Positions 1-9,362 of a stretch of DNA of 64,000 nt are shown one piece after another. The notes beneath the pieces are model-generated. The model worked only from the letters and a program-made list of their open reading frames with translations, searched no databases and was not told where the DNA came from. The stretch spans positions 1 through 64,000 of the forward strand of contig NZ_JAGXCY010000004.1 of assembly GCF_018310695.1 (NCBI RefSeq), given 5' to 3'. Position 1 is the first letter of the stretch. Every line of letters begins with the position of its first letter. Origin of the DNA: Paenibacillus sp. Marseille-Q4541 (GTDB lineage: Bacteria; Bacillota; Bacilli; Paenibacillales; Paenibacillaceae). The translations under genes were made by a program, and so were the position numbers.

Positions 1-42
1 AGATCAATCTCGCTAACAACTCTCGTCGTCAACAACTTTTAT

Positions 43-72
43 ATCATATCATGTCAGTAGAATGTTTGTCAA
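43..72 (-). promoter_or_regulatory. Strong sigma-A promoter, probable rRNA operon promoter
   Basis: On the minus strand a perfect -35 TTGACA (67-72) is followed after 18 bases by TATGAT (43-48). An A/T-only tract resembling an UP element lies just upstream (about 76-100). The transcript would leave the window and ends here in GAGATTGATCT, which resembles the segment before the TTTGAAAACT motif of Bacilli rRNA leaders. An rRNA operon just outside the left edge is therefore inferred, not seen. Confidence 0.6.
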
Positions 73-192
73 CAGTTTTTTTAATTTTATTTTCAATCAA
101 TCTAGCAAACTATTAATCCCATTCTCTCTGCCTGTCGGTGACAGGAATTATAATATATCATGATCCTATGAATAACGCAACCCCTAAATATA

Positions 193-232
193 AAAAAACG
201 AAAAGCGGCTCTGGGACCGCTTTTCGTTTTTT
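193..232 (-). terminator. Rho-independent terminator after safA-like gene
   Basis: A 10-bp stem (199-208 with 217-226) is flanked by A and T runs, so it could work in both directions. It sits right after the stop of the minus-strand LysM gene. Confidence 0.85.
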
Positions 233-237
233 GTTCC

Positions 238-1893
238 TTATAGTTTAATCCATGGACTATTACGTTTTTTCGAGGTTTTACCTTTTTTTGTGGATTGCCC
301 CTTACTATTTGTTGAGTTTTTACGTTTATTAGATGACACTACTGCTTTTTTTACTTTATTGGCTTTGCCTTTGTTTTTCTGAATTGTTGTCTTTTCCTCT
401 TCCAACATTGGAAGCTGATTTAAGCCATTCAATTCGACACTTGCTTCCTGCTGTAATTCAGCCGTGTTACCACTGGTTTGCGCAGTGTTTATTGTATCCT
501 CTAGTTGAAAAGAAGGTTCCTCATAGCCGCTTTGAACATTTTGATTTTCGTAGTTAGGATTATAATAAGGTGCCTGAACCCCATATTCAGTTGGTCTGAA
601 GTAATTTGTGTACTGTGGATTGTGGCCATATGCTTGTGGATGCAGTAAAGGCTGCGCATTTTGGGCAGTTGCTGCTTTCCAGTCCGCTTCCGCTTGCATA
701 TAGCTATAAGGTAATGGTTTTGCATGGCCACATCCGCAATCTCCATAGGAAGGGACATCCACAAGAGCGTAATTTACAATATACCCACCATGCTCATAAG
801 TGGTATATGGCTGATTCGGTTCTCCATTATTGGGATGATGAGGCATGTTATGCTTATTTTGTTGCTGCTGTACATACGGCATTGGCTGTGCATGTTTCTT
901 ATAATTCATGTTCCCCATCGGGTTTTGTTCATAAGGTTTTTGATAATGTTGCCACCCTGCATTCCCCTCGTACATTCCTTTATCATAAACAGGCATCATT
1001 GAGCTCTTTTTTGAATCCATATACACTTTTTCTTCTGGCATTTTTTTGTTTTGATAAGGATTCATGTACTCGTCGTTACAATCCTCTTTTTTCATGTAGT
1101 ACTCTTCTTTTTTAGGTTCATATTCTGGTTTCTTCATTGGTGGCATTGGAACGGGAAGTGGTATGGGTTTTATCATTTCAGGTTTAGGTGCAGGCAGAGG
1201 CATTGGTTTAGGAGGTGGAGGTGCGATCGGCTTAACTTCTGGCATTGGAGCAGGTTCAACCGGTTTCTTGACTTCTTCTTTCGGTGGCTCTGGTTTTGGT
1301 TTTGGTTTTGTCACTTCCGCTTTTGGCGGAGTCGGTTTTGGTTTAGTCATCTCGGCTTTAGGTGGCTTTGGCTTTGTCATTTCCGCTTTTGGCATGACAG
1401 GCATTTCCGGCATCTCTGGAAGCTCTGGTAGCTGTGGGTAATTCGGCATTGGAGCTGTATTCTTTTTCCCCGTATGTTCCTGACCACTTGGTGTGGTTTC
1501 CGCCAAATTCTCTTCATTACCCATTTGTTCTGCTCCTGTACTTCCATGATGGGTTCCAGTTGATCCAGAAGGAATATATACGGTTTCCCCTACCATAAGT
1601 GCATTTGGATTCTTTAACTGTGGATTTGCAGCAATCATATCGTGGAGCGAGACGCCCCAAGCTTTGGAAAGTTTCCATAGTGAATCCCCTTGGACTACCT
1701 TGTGCTGATGTAAAATTGATTCTCCCGGAAGGTTCGTAACAGGTACAGATGGTATTTTCACCTTCATTCCAATACTTAGCTGGTTAGGGTTTGCAATTTC
1801 CGGGTTCGCACTGATGATCTTCTCTAAAGACACATTATACTTCTTGGACAAGAAATACAGGGTATCCCCTTCTTTTACGATGTGTATTCTCAC
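238..1893 (-). CDS. safA: SafA-like spore coat assembly protein with two LysM domains
   Basis: Probable spore coat or cortex morphogenetic protein of 551 residues. The start is GTG at 1893, because AGGAGGT lies nine bases upstream; an in-frame TTG further out would place that ribosome site inside the gene. Two LysM peptidoglycan-binding domains are visible at about residues 2-48 and 62-108. They are followed by a Pro/Lys repeat zone with KAEMTKPKP-like units, a Tyr/Asn/Gln/Pro-rich middle and a very basic Ser/Lys tail. B. subtilis SafA also begins with an N-terminal LysM and lies near pheA, which supports the name. The second LysM and the repeats make this protein longer than B. subtilis SafA, so it could be a paralogous coat protein. 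Confidence 0.75.
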   Translation of the reverse strand: MRIHIVKEGDTLYFLSKKYNVSLEKIISANPEIANPNQLSIGMKVKIPSVPVTNLPGESILHQHKVVQGDSLWKLSKAWGVSLHDMIAANPQLKNPNALMVGETVYIPSGSTGTHHGSTGAEQMGNEENLAETTPSGQEHTGKKNTAPMPNYPQLPELPEMPEMPVMPKAEMTKPKPPKAEMTKPKPTPPKAEVTKPKPKPEPPKEEVKKPVEPAPMPEVKPIAPPPPKPMPLPAPKPEMIKPIPLPVPMPPMKKPEYEPKKEEYYMKKEDCNDEYMNPYQNKKMPEEKVYMDSKKSSMMPVYDKGMYEGNAGWQHYQKPYEQNPMGNMNYKKHAQPMPYVQQQQNKHNMPHHPNNGEPNQPYTTYEHGGYIVNYALVDVPSYGDCGCGHAKPLPYSYMQAEADWKAATAQNAQPLLHPQAYGHNPQYTNYFRPTEYGVQAPYYNPNYENQNVQSGYEEPSFQLEDTINTAQTSGNTAELQQEASVELNGLNQLPMLEEEKTTIQKNKGKANKVKKAVVSSNKRKNSTNSKGQSTKKGKTSKKRNSPWIKL

Positions 1894-1992
1894 AGGTTCA
1901 TAACCTCCTAACAATCTTCAGGCATGACATTCGCCCTTACTTTCGTTACTCTCATCCTATGCAGGACTTTTCACATTGACATCATTTCTCGC

Positions 1993-2049
1993 AAAAAAAA
2001 CCTCTTTCAGCAAAAATCCCTAAATGGGGACAAGTTGCTAAAGAGGTCT
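1993..2049 (-). terminator. Terminator of the pheB-hom-thrB-pheA-ilvE operon
   Basis: On the minus strand CCTCTTTAGCAA pairs with TTGCTGAAAGAGG (one bulge), enclosing a small TCCC/GGGA stem and followed by eight T. It lies downstream of the ilvE stop. Confidence 0.8.
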
Positions 2050-2131
2050 TATGTTATTTCCATAACACTATCACACAATGATCTGCTCTTTACATAAGCT
2101 GTGCAAGATCATCACACCTATACATTACAGT

Positions 2132-3016
2132 TTAGTCTTCAAATACTTTATATCCATCTTTATCAACGATTTGACGGAAAGCTTCAAGCAATTTCAGCGT
2201 AATAGGACCCGCTACACCAGAACCAATCGTTCTACCATCAACTTCATAAGCAGCGATAACTTCTGCGGCTGTACCAGTAAAGAATACTTCATCTGCTACA
2301 TAAACATCGTGAAGTGTGAACGGTTGTTCCTTCACTTGGAACCCCAGCTTATCACAAAGCTCAATTATTGCGTTCCTTGTAATACCTTCGAGTGCACCAA
2401 GGTAACATGGAGGTGTGAACAGAACTCCATTTTTGATAATAAAAATGTTGTCTGATGATCCTTCCGTTACATAGCCTTGTGTATTCAGCATAATCGCTTC
2501 GCCCACGCCTGCATAATTGGACTGGATTTTGACAAGTACATTATTCAGATAGTTTAGAGATTTAATCTTAGGGTTCAGTGCATCAGGAATATTACGACGT
2601 TGGGAAACAGACACCGTTCTAAGACCTGTAAGGTAAGCCTCTTCTGGATAGATAGCAAGCTCTTCTACGATAATAACGACGGTTGCCTTTGGACAACGAT
2701 TGGGATCGATTCCTAAGTTTCCGAACCCCCGAGATACAACGAGACGGATATAACCGTTGCGCATATTGTTACGACGAATCGTTTCTGCCATAGCCTCGAG
2801 CATTTCATCGTAAGCAAGCGGGATATTCAACATAATGGATTTCGCTGAATCGTACAGACGGTCCAAATGCTCTTTGCATTTAAAAATGTTTCCGTTGTAA
2901 ATTCGAATTCCTTCAAAAATTCCGTCTCCGTATAAGAAGCCGTGATCAAAAACTGAAACTTTTGCATTTTCTTTCGTTACAAATTGACCATCTAAATAAA
3001 TCCATTGTTCTGACAT
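2132..3016 (-). CDS. ilvE: Branched-chain amino acid aminotransferase
   Basis: PLP-dependent class IV aminotransferase of 294 residues, performing the last step of Leu, Ile and Val synthesis by transferring amino from glutamate. The N-terminus has the class motif FDHGFLYGDGIFEGIR. The PLP lysine is in the NPKIKSLNYLNNV segment near residue 157, and GTAAEV near residue 250 is the phosphate-binding region of this class. The start ATG is preceded by GGAGGTG at a good distance. It is the last gene of the operon, 18 bases after pheA. D-amino acid aminotransferase is the main alternative, but the Lys-region pattern and the Thr/Phe biosynthetic neighbours favour IlvE. Confidence 0.9.
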   Translation of the reverse strand: MSEQWIYLDGQFVTKENAKVSVFDHGFLYGDGIFEGIRIYNGNIFKCKEHLDRLYDSAKSIMLNIPLAYDEMLEAMAETIRRNNMRNGYIRLVVSRGFGNLGIDPNRCPKATVVIIVEELAIYPEEAYLTGLRTVSVSQRRNIPDALNPKIKSLNYLNNVLVKIQSNYAGVGEAIMLNTQGYVTEGSSDNIFIIKNGVLFTPPCYLGALEGITRNAIIELCDKLGFQVKEQPFTLHDVYVADEVFFTGTAAEVIAAYEVDGRTIGSGVAGPITLKLLEAFRQIVDKDGYKVFED

Positions 3017-3034
3017 GATGACTGCACCTCCGAA

Positions 3035-3907
3035 TTATTGTTCCTTGTATGTGTAGCAGGGATATGATCCCAAAACGCGCACCTGGCATCCCAGTGCTTC
3101 AATCTCAGCGAAAGCTGCGGATAGCAATACGGAATCAGTAGACTCCAATACATCAATATAAAAATGATAATTGCCCAGCTTCTTTTTAGTTGGTCTGGAT
3201 TCAATTCGCGACAAATTTAGTTTGCGCCAAGCAAATGCAGACAAGACTTGGTGAAGCGCACCTGCAAAATCCTCAGGAAGCGTAATTAAGACACTTGTCT
3301 TAATGTGGTCGATCTTTCTATCCAAGCCAATAGGATCGTGACCAATCAAAACAAACCGAGTGTAGTTGTTATCGTGATCTGTAACGCGCTCAGCCATCAG
3401 ATCAAGACCGTGCTTCTTGGCTGCAAGGCGTGTAGCAATCGCTGCCCAGCCTTTTCCCGGATTCCTTTTAACAATCTCCACTGCTTCAGCCGTGCTTCCA
3501 ACACTCTCAAGTTCCGCTTGAGGTGCATAGGTACGAATAAATTGCTGGCATTGCGGAATCGCTACTGGATGAGACATAATTTTGCGAATGAGTGTAAAAT
3601 CAACCTCACCTCTGTCATTCAGAAATTCTTTCTGATCACCAATCAAATTCTGAATAGATGGGTATACCCACTCGCATTGCATGGGAATGTCCACTTCATG
3701 TATTAGCCAATCCATATGTAGACTTACCGAACCGTCTATTGTATTCTCCACGGGAATAACACTGTAATTGCTTTGTCCCCGGTCTGTTGACCGAAATACA
3801 TCGGAAATCAATTTGTAATGGTCGCCCTCATAGGGCTCGTCCCCAAACAAAAAATCGAGCGCTTCGTGGGATACGGTGCCCTCTGGCAATAACGCAACTC
3901 GTTTCAT
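3035..3907 (-). CDS. pheA: Prephenate dehydratase
   Basis: Monofunctional prephenate dehydratase of 290 residues, converting prephenate to phenylpyruvate in phenylalanine synthesis. The N-terminal catalytic domain keeps the NNYTRF motif near residue 180, where Thr is catalytic. The C-terminal ACT domain keeps the ESRP motif that binds phenylalanine for feedback inhibition. Its ATG overlaps the thrB stop by four bases, indicating translational coupling. The first residues are MKRVALLPEGT; the motif after this is usually more conserved (GPEGTFSH in many homologues). Confidence 0.93.
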   Translation of the reverse strand: MKRVALLPEGTVSHEALDFLFGDEPYEGDHYKLISDVFRSTDRGQSNYSVIPVENTIDGSVSLHMDWLIHEVDIPMQCEWVYPSIQNLIGDQKEFLNDRGEVDFTLIRKIMSHPVAIPQCQQFIRTYAPQAELESVGSTAEAVEIVKRNPGKGWAAIATRLAAKKHGLDLMAERVTDHDNNYTRFVLIGHDPIGLDRKIDHIKTSVLITLPEDFAGALHQVLSAFAWRKLNLSRIESRPTKKKLGNYHFYIDVLESTDSVLLSAAFAEIEALGCQVRVLGSYPCYTYKEQ

Positions 3908-4866
3908 GCTTCAACTTCCCCTTTTATCATATCCAAAAATGAACCGGAATGCATCAGTGAAATATTTTGTACTCCATTATGATCCGGTTGTAACCACAAA
4001 GTGTCTGCCTGAAGTCCATGCGCCTTCATCGTTTCTAACATATAATTCTCAAGTTCTTGCTTCCGAGTCTCTTCCTTATGCACAAGTGCTAGCACAGTAG
4101 GTCCTGCTCCACTAAGCGCTGCTCCAAGAGCTCCTCTATGAGGGGCTTGCTCTAAAATTTCGACCATACCAGGGACTAATTCTGCGCGATAAGGCTGATG
4201 AAGCTTATCTTTCATCGCTGTAGCGAGCAAATCATAACGACCCGCTGCAATAGCCCCTACTAGCATGGATGATCTGCTGATATTATAGATCGCATCTTGA
4301 AGGGAGAGACTTTTCGGTAACGCTTCGCGAGCCTTAGATGTAGACAGCTGAAAATGCGGGATCACTACCAGAATCTCTAATGCTTCAGGTGGTGCAACCC
4401 TTACATAATGAGCATCCACCCCATCCCAAGCGGCGGCAACAAATCCACCAAACAGTGAAGCTCCCACGTTATCTGGATGTTTCTCTATCTGCGTTGCCAT
4501 TGTAAACAGATGATCCTTTGATAAAGGAGCGCCAATGAGCGCATTCGCTGCAACAAGCGCACCAATAATGGCAGAAGCACTGCTTCCAAGCCCACGTGTA
4601 AGAGGGATCTCTGAATACATAGAAATAGAGAGTTCAGGAACCTCTACTCCAGCTTCTTTAAAAACAGCCTGAGCTACTTTATAGATTAAGTTTGATTTGT
4701 CTGTTGGAATTCCATCCAGATGTTCACCATGCAAAACGATACAAGTCTCATCCACTTGCTGCATCTCTATATAAGAATACAACCTGAGCGCCATGCCCAA
4801 GGAATCAAAGCCTGGGCCAAGATTCGCTGTACTAGCCGGGACTTTAACTCTTACGATGTTATTCAT
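3904..4866 (-). CDS. thrB: Homoserine kinase
   Basis: GHMP-family kinase of 320 residues that phosphorylates homoserine for threonine synthesis. The N-terminus has the GHMP opening VKVPASTANLGPGFDSLG, the ATP loop is PLTRGLGSSASAIIGALVAAN near residues 88-108, and the C-terminal GALGAALSGAGPTVLA motif is present. It follows hom by about 34 bases and overlaps pheA by four bases. A separate threonine synthase gene is not in the window. Confidence 0.95.
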   Translation of the reverse strand: MNNIVRVKVPASTANLGPGFDSLGMALRLYSYIEMQQVDETCIVLHGEHLDGIPTDKSNLIYKVAQAVFKEAGVEVPELSISMYSEIPLTRGLGSSASAIIGALVAANALIGAPLSKDHLFTMATQIEKHPDNVGASLFGGFVAAAWDGVDAHYVRVAPPEALEILVVIPHFQLSTSKAREALPKSLSLQDAIYNISRSSMLVGAIAAGRYDLLATAMKDKLHQPYRAELVPGMVEILEQAPHRGALGAALSGAGPTVLALVHKEETRKQELENYMLETMKAHGLQADTLWLQPDHNGVQNISLMHSGSFLDMIKGEVEA

Positions 4867-4900
4867 AACTAATGATTTCCCCCAGTCATCCGAAATGAGC

Positions 4901-6187
4901 TCAGCCCTCTACGCGGTACACACTTTTCACCTTTCGAATCACTTCAAGCGACTCAAAGTGTCTTTGCACCTTATCCATGCTGGCTTTACTTGCATCATGT
5001 GTCACAATAATAATCTCTGCATCCGGATTTAGTTCGTTTGGCTGCTGTACAACCGAAGCAAGACTAACATCATATTCAGCAAATATTTGTGTAATTTTAG
5101 CCAGAACCCCCGCTTTATCGTCAACGTGGAGCAGAATAAAATATTTATAACTGATATCTTCGTCTTTGATCAGCCTTTTTTCTTTGTACGGTATGATTGC
5201 TTTCAGTCCGCTAACACCAAGCTTTAGATTACGGATAACGGAAACGAGATCAGCTACAACAGAAGTGGCAGTTGGTAGTTCCCCTGCTCCTGCTCCGTAG
5301 AACATCGTTTCCCCTACAGCTTCCCCATGAACATAAACCGCATTAAACACACCGTTTACAGAGGCAATCGGATGTTGCTTATTCACCATAGTCGGCTGAA
5401 CACTAATTGTAATCTGGTCTCCTTGACGCTCTGCGATACCGAGAAGCTTCATATCGTAACCCAAACGCTTCGCATACCCGATATCCTCTTTCGTAACCGA
5501 TGAAATTCCGCTAACTGATACGTCGCGAAGTTCAACGTTGGTGTGAAAACCTAAAGTTCCTAAAATCGCCATTTTACGAGCTGCATCAAGGCCTTCCACA
5601 TCTGAAGTCGGGTCTGCCTCTGCATAACCAAGGTCTTGGGCTTCTTTTAGTACTTCTTCATAAGAGGCGCCTTCCTGGCTCATCTTCGTTAAAATATAAT
5701 TGGTCGTCCCATTGACGATGCCCATAATTTTGGTAATACGATCCGAGGAGAATCCTTCAATCAATGTACGAATAATTGGGATTCCGCCAGCTACACTCGC
5801 TTCATAATAAACATCACAACGTTTTTCTTCTGCTTTGGCCAAAATCTCTGAACCATATAGTGCCATGAGATCCTTATTGGCAGTTACGATATGTTTTCCG
5901 CGCTCAAGCGCTTCTAGGATATACTCTTTCGTCTGATCTACGCCGCCCATGACTTCAACGATTACGTCAATTTCAGGATGACGAATGACTTCCCAAGGAT
6001 CTTCTGTCAGCTTTGTGGAATCCACAGGAATATTACGGGCTTTTTCCGTATTTTTAACAGCAATCATCTCAATCACAATAGGAGAACCTACCTGACTGCT
6101 GAGATCTTCCTGATTTCCTTCCACAATGCGAACTACACCTGTTCCTACAGTTCCTAAACCGAGCAAACCTACTTTAATTGGTTTCAT
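4901..6187 (-). CDS. hom: Homoserine dehydrogenase
   Basis: NAD(P)-dependent homoserine dehydrogenase of 428 residues, branch enzyme for threonine, methionine and isoleucine. The Rossmann motif GLLGLGTVGTGVV is at residues 8-20, the conserved GIVNGTTNYIL near 160, and the catalytic region with ADPTSDVEGLDAARK near 200. A C-terminal ACT domain (about 350-428) suggests threonine feedback. I chose ATG at 6187, because AGGGG lies nine bases before it; the ATG three codons earlier touches the ribosome site. Confidence 0.95.
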   Translation of the reverse strand: MKPIKVGLLGLGTVGTGVVRIVEGNQEDLSSQVGSPIVIEMIAVKNTEKARNIPVDSTKLTEDPWEVIRHPEIDVIVEVMGGVDQTKEYILEALERGKHIVTANKDLMALYGSEILAKAEEKRCDVYYEASVAGGIPIIRTLIEGFSSDRITKIMGIVNGTTNYILTKMSQEGASYEEVLKEAQDLGYAEADPTSDVEGLDAARKMAILGTLGFHTNVELRDVSVSGISSVTKEDIGYAKRLGYDMKLLGIAERQGDQITISVQPTMVNKQHPIASVNGVFNAVYVHGEAVGETMFYGAGAGELPTATSVVADLVSVIRNLKLGVSGLKAIIPYKEKRLIKDEDISYKYFILLHVDDKAGVLAKITQIFAEYDVSLASVVQQPNELNPDAEIIIVTHDASKASMDKVQRHFESLEVIRKVKSVYRVEG

Positions 6188-6228
6188 ATCATTCATCCCC
6201 TAATGTACGATTTAGTGATTCTTCCCCT

Positions 6229-6666
6229 CTATCCCTGACCAATCAGACGAGTGCGTTTCACTCCCCGCAACTTTTCAAGCTGCTCCAACATCTCACCAAT
6301 CTCTTCAGTTAAATGTGAAATTTCCACGGATATCACTACATTCGCCCTTCCTTGAAGAGGAAGGCTCTGATGTATCGTGAGTACATTCCCACCGCACGCT
6401 GCCACCAAGGACAGTACTTGTGAAAGCATACCTGATTCATGCTCTAAGTCAATAGAAATGGTAACGATTCTTTCTTTTTCCAACTGATTAACTAAATGGA
6501 TTCCATCTTTATATTTGTAAAATGCACTCCGACTCAGGCCAACCCGTTCGGCTGCCTCATGCACTGTTTTCACTTCACCAGAAGCAAGCAGCTGTTTCAC
6601 TTGCATCGTCTTGACCACAGCCTCAGGTAAAATATCTTCTCGTACTAAATAGTAACGATCTTTCAA
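6229..6666 (-). CDS. pheB: ACT domain protein PheB (UPF0735 family)
   Basis: Small regulatory-type protein of 145 residues, like B. subtilis PheB next to pheA. The N-terminal half holds a helix-turn-helix-like segment (VHEAAERVGLSRSAFYKYKD, about 36-55), and the C-terminal half is an ACT domain (about 68-140). This suggests an amino acid-sensing role, but the molecular function is not established. The start is TTG, with GAGGAGAGG five bases upstream. It is the first gene of the operon, directly behind a good promoter. Confidence 0.85.
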   Translation of the reverse strand: MKDRYYLVREDILPEAVVKTMQVKQLLASGEVKTVHEAAERVGLSRSAFYKYKDGIHLVNQLEKERIVTISIDLEHESGMLSQVLSLVAACGGNVLTIHQSLPLQGRANVVISVEISHLTEEIGEMLEQLEKLRGVKRTRLIGQG

Positions 6667-6707
6667 AACGTCCTCTCCTCAAAGACTATTGTATTCATAT
6701 AGTGGAC

Positions 6708-6736
6708 ATTATAATAGACAGAAACGAAAAGGGCAA
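6708..6736 (-). promoter_or_regulatory. Sigma-A promoter of the pheB-hom-thrB-pheA-ilvE operon
   Basis: On the minus strand TTGCCC (6731-6736), 17 bases, then a perfect TATAAT (6708-6713), about 40 bases before the pheB start. The obg terminator just upstream isolates it. Confidence 0.75.
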
Positions 6737-6759
6737 TAGACAGATGGCATGAAGATTGT

Positions 6760-6796
6760 AAAAAACCGCGGATATCCTTCAAAAGGATATCCGCGG
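6760..6796 (-). terminator. Terminator of spo0B-obg
   Basis: A perfect 14-bp stem (6766-6779 with 6783-6796) with a three-base loop and a following U run on the minus strand. Confidence 0.9.
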
Positions 6797-6818
6797 TAGT
6801 ATATCGTTATGCTGTTAC

Positions 6819-8129
6819 TTAAAAGTAGCTGCTGCTCTCTACAAATTCAAATTCAAAATCAGAAATACGCACAATCGTACCGTCTTTGGCACCACGTTTA
6901 CGAAGTTCATCGTCTACACCCATATAACGCAATGTACGTGCCAGCTTCATAATGGCTTCGTGAGAGTTAAGTTGCATCCGTTTCATCATGCGCTCAATTT
7001 TAGCACTGTGTACAACAAACATCTCATTCTCGCGGACAATGGTAAAACCTTCGTCTTCAGCCTTATCCAGCTTGTACACTTTGCGTTCATTAACTTCAGC
7101 AACCTCTTCCACAAGCAATTCTTCAGGAATAGAATCAAGCAGATCAGCTGCTTTATAGAGAAGTTCTTTAATCCCTTGTCTTGTTAGTGAAGAGATCGGC
7201 AAAATTTCAATCTCAGGCTGAATCTCTTTGAGTTGCTTCGTAAACGCCGCAAGGTTCTCTTCAGATTCAGGCATATCCATTTTGTTAGCTGCTACAATTT
7301 GTGGTCTACTCATCAGTTTTTCGTTATACTGACGAAGCTCATCATTAATTTTGTTCCAGTCTTCAAAAGGATCTCTTCCTTCCGAACCACTCATATCCAC
7401 GACGTGAATAATAACACGAGTTCGTTCAACATGTCTCAAGAATTCATGACCCAGTCCGATCCCTTCGCTTGCCCCTTCAATAAGACCAGGCAAATCGGCC
7501 ATAACGAAGCTACGTCCTTCCCCTACTTCAACTACACCCAAGTTAGGTGTAATCGTTGTAAAATGGTAAGCTCCAATCTTCGGTTTTGCACCAGACACGA
7601 CAGACAGCAAGGTGGATTTACCAACACTCGGGAATCCTACCAGACCAACGTCCGCCATTACTTTCATCTCAAGCACAATATAACGTTCTTGACCCTCTTC
7701 CCCATTCTCAGCAAGTTCCGGAGCTGGATTTTTGGGAGTTGCAAAACGCATATTCCCGCGTCCACCTCGGCCTCCGCGTGCGATGACCACTTGTTGTCCG
7801 TGACGCGTAAGATCAGCGAGTACTTCGCCTGTATCTTCATCCGTTACTACTGTACCAGGAGGAATTCGTACAATCATATCCTCCGCATTTGCGCCGTGCT
7901 GACTTTTATTACGTCCTTTTTCTCCACGTTTTGCTTTGAAGTGACGTTGATAACGAAAGTCCATCAGTGTTCTTAGACCTTCATCTACTCGGAAAATAAC
8001 GCTACCGCCTTTTCCTCCATCACCGCCGGCTGGACCGCCCTCCGGAACGTATTTCTCACGTCTGAATGAGACGAGTCCGTCTCCTCCATCGCCGCCTTTA
8101 ACATATATCTTCGCTTTATCTACAAACAT
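6819..8129 (-). CDS. obg: GTPase ObgE/CgtA
   Basis: Essential ribosome-associated GTPase of 436 residues that couples GTP status to 50S maturation and, in Bacillus, sporulation onset. The glycine-rich Obg fold covers residues 1-158 ([23 protein letters not shown]). The G domain starts with GFPSVGKST near 165 and contains DLPGL and NKMD. A C-terminal OCT domain occupies about 345-436. It follows spo0B by 13 bases, the same pairing as in B. subtilis. Confidence 0.97.
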   Translation of the reverse strand: MFVDKAKIYVKGGDGGDGLVSFRREKYVPEGGPAGGDGGKGGSVIFRVDEGLRTLMDFRYQRHFKAKRGEKGRNKSQHGANAEDMIVRIPPGTVVTDEDTGEVLADLTRHGQQVVIARGGRGGRGNMRFATPKNPAPELAENGEEGQERYIVLEMKVMADVGLVGFPSVGKSTLLSVVSGAKPKIGAYHFTTITPNLGVVEVGEGRSFVMADLPGLIEGASEGIGLGHEFLRHVERTRVIIHVVDMSGSEGRDPFEDWNKINDELRQYNEKLMSRPQIVAANKMDMPESEENLAAFTKQLKEIQPEIEILPISSLTRQGIKELLYKAADLLDSIPEELLVEEVAEVNERKVYKLDKAEDEGFTIVRENEMFVVHSAKIERMMKRMQLNSHEAIMKLARTLRYMGVDDELRKRGAKDGTIVRISDFEFEFVESSSYF

Positions 8130-8142
8130 AGTTACTCCTTCC

Positions 8143-8886
8143 TCACATACCGCAAGTCACACGAAACTGAAATAACGCATCTTCTTCAGATGTCGGTTCC
8201 GCTTCGACTTTTACTTTTTTTCCTTGCTTTATGGTAAACAGATTACTCCAGGCTTCGGATTCTGGCGATACCTTCTCCCCTTCGAAACGCACGATAATAT
8301 CACCTTGATCCTGATGAAAAAGTATCATCAGCTTGCGGATCTCTCCCCAAGACGATCGGTTGCTGAATTGATAAGCCCTGACCGTATCTGCAATCGCCCC
8401 TGTCAACATCTCACCGTCCTCGGGAGAAATCAAGGTATCCAGCCTTAGACCTTCTTCAACTTCAACATGAAGTTCAAGCGGACTGCCGCTCGTTCTGTAC
8501 GATTGCAAATAAAAAACAAGAGAAGATATGCCGAGCTTGGAGATTTTACTTTCTTCCGTAACTCTCTCTTTTATTCTTTCCACAGCTTGTATGGATTTAT
8601 CAGCTTTTCCTAAACGAATGTATCCATATAACACCTGCAGGTCATTCATCCAATCATGTCTATGATGATTTAATGTTGATATCGCTGTATTCTCCATTCT
8701 CTGTGTAATATGCCTGCGCTGCTCCTCAAGCTGTTTGTCCATAATTCTCAGTAAGAATACAAAGACGACAGCGATCCACACGCCAAGCAAAATACAGGAG
8801 ATCAGGGTCTTCATGATGATCACCAGAACTAACGGAAATAGAATTGAGGTTAATGCCGCATAAGGCACTTTTTTCCAGGAATTCAT
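8143..8886 (-). CDS. spo0B: Spo0B-like sporulation phosphotransferase with membrane anchor
   Basis: Sporulation phosphorelay phosphotransferase of 247 residues, expected to pass phosphate from Spo0F to Spo0A. The phosphoacceptor helix reads [19 protein letters not shown], with the likely phospho-His at residue 77 in the RHDWMN motif shared with B. subtilis Spo0B. A degenerate ATPase-like domain follows. Two hydrophobic segments (about 8-28 and 30-48) precede the helix. This is unlike the soluble, shorter B. subtilis protein, so here Spo0B is probably membrane-attached. Position before obg supports the call; a generic Spo0B-domain sensor kinase is the alternative. Confidence 0.82.
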   Translation of the reverse strand: MNSWKKVPYAALTSILFPLVLVIIMKTLISCILLGVWIAVVFVFLLRIMDKQLEEQRRHITQRMENTAISTLNHHRHDWMNDLQVLYGYIRLGKADKSIQAVERIKERVTEESKISKLGISSLVFYLQSYRTSGSPLELHVEVEEGLRLDTLISPEDGEMLTGAIADTVRAYQFSNRSSWGEIRKLMILFHQDQGDIIVRFEGEKVSPESEAWSNLFTIKQGKKVKVEAEPTSEEDALFQFRVTCGM

Positions 8887-8979
8887 AACTTCTCCCCGTT
8901 CATCGAATCTTGTCCGCCCTTCATATTAGGCTATACAGGCAGTATATCACACACAAAGTTATCAGACAGTAACATGATA

Positions 8980-9012
8980 TAAAAAAAGCCTTCGGCAAAC
9001 ATGCCGAAGGCT
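8980..9012 (-). terminator. Terminator of rplU-prp-rpmA
   Basis: An 11-bp perfect stem (8987-8997 with 9002-9012) followed on the minus strand by seven T, just after the rpmA stop. Confidence 0.9.
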
Positions 9013-9032
9013 CCTTAGGCTTTAATGCCTTA

Positions 9033-9344
9033 TTACGCTTCTACTGCAGCTGCTACTGGAGCAACATCAACAGGGTAGACGCTCACTTTTTTACGATCGC
9101 GGCCCCAACGTTCAAATTTAACAACGCCGTCCACTTTCGCAAACAAAGTATCATCTTTACCGATACCTACGTTCGTACCTGGATGAATTTTCGTTCCACG
9201 TTGACGAACAAGGATACTGCCGCCACTAACTGCCTGACCGTCTGCACGCTTAACACCAAGACGTTTAGACTGGGAATCACGACCGTTCTTTGTGGAACCT
9301 ACCCCTTTTTTGGATGCGAATAACTGAAGATCCAATTTTAACAT
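9033..9344 (-). CDS. rpmA: Ribosomal protein bL27
   Basis: 50S protein L27 of 103 residues, which reaches toward the peptidyl transferase centre. The N-terminus [14 protein letters not shown] carries the Firmicutes extension that Prp protease removes before the SKKG segment. The core [15 protein letters not shown] and [12 protein letters not shown] is typical. An alanine/valine-rich tail (residues 93-103) extends slightly past the usual end. The prp gene lies directly upstream, as expected for the processing pair. Confidence 0.97.
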   Translation of the reverse strand: MLKLDLQLFASKKGVGSTKNGRDSQSKRLGVKRADGQAVSGGSILVRQRGTKIHPGTNVGIGKDDTLFAKVDGVVKFERWGRDRKKVSVYPVDVAPVAAAVEA

Positions 9345-9362
9345 TGTAGTCTACCTCCTTCT

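Noticed and set aside
1051..1441. Plus-strand frames of 92-126 codons rich in Trp/Phe or Gly
   Set aside because: They are antisense readings of the repetitive Pro/Lys zone of the SafA-like gene; no ribosome site and implausible composition.
7233..7976. Long plus-strand frame of 247 codons
   Set aside because: It is antisense to obg, without ribosome site or family resemblance.
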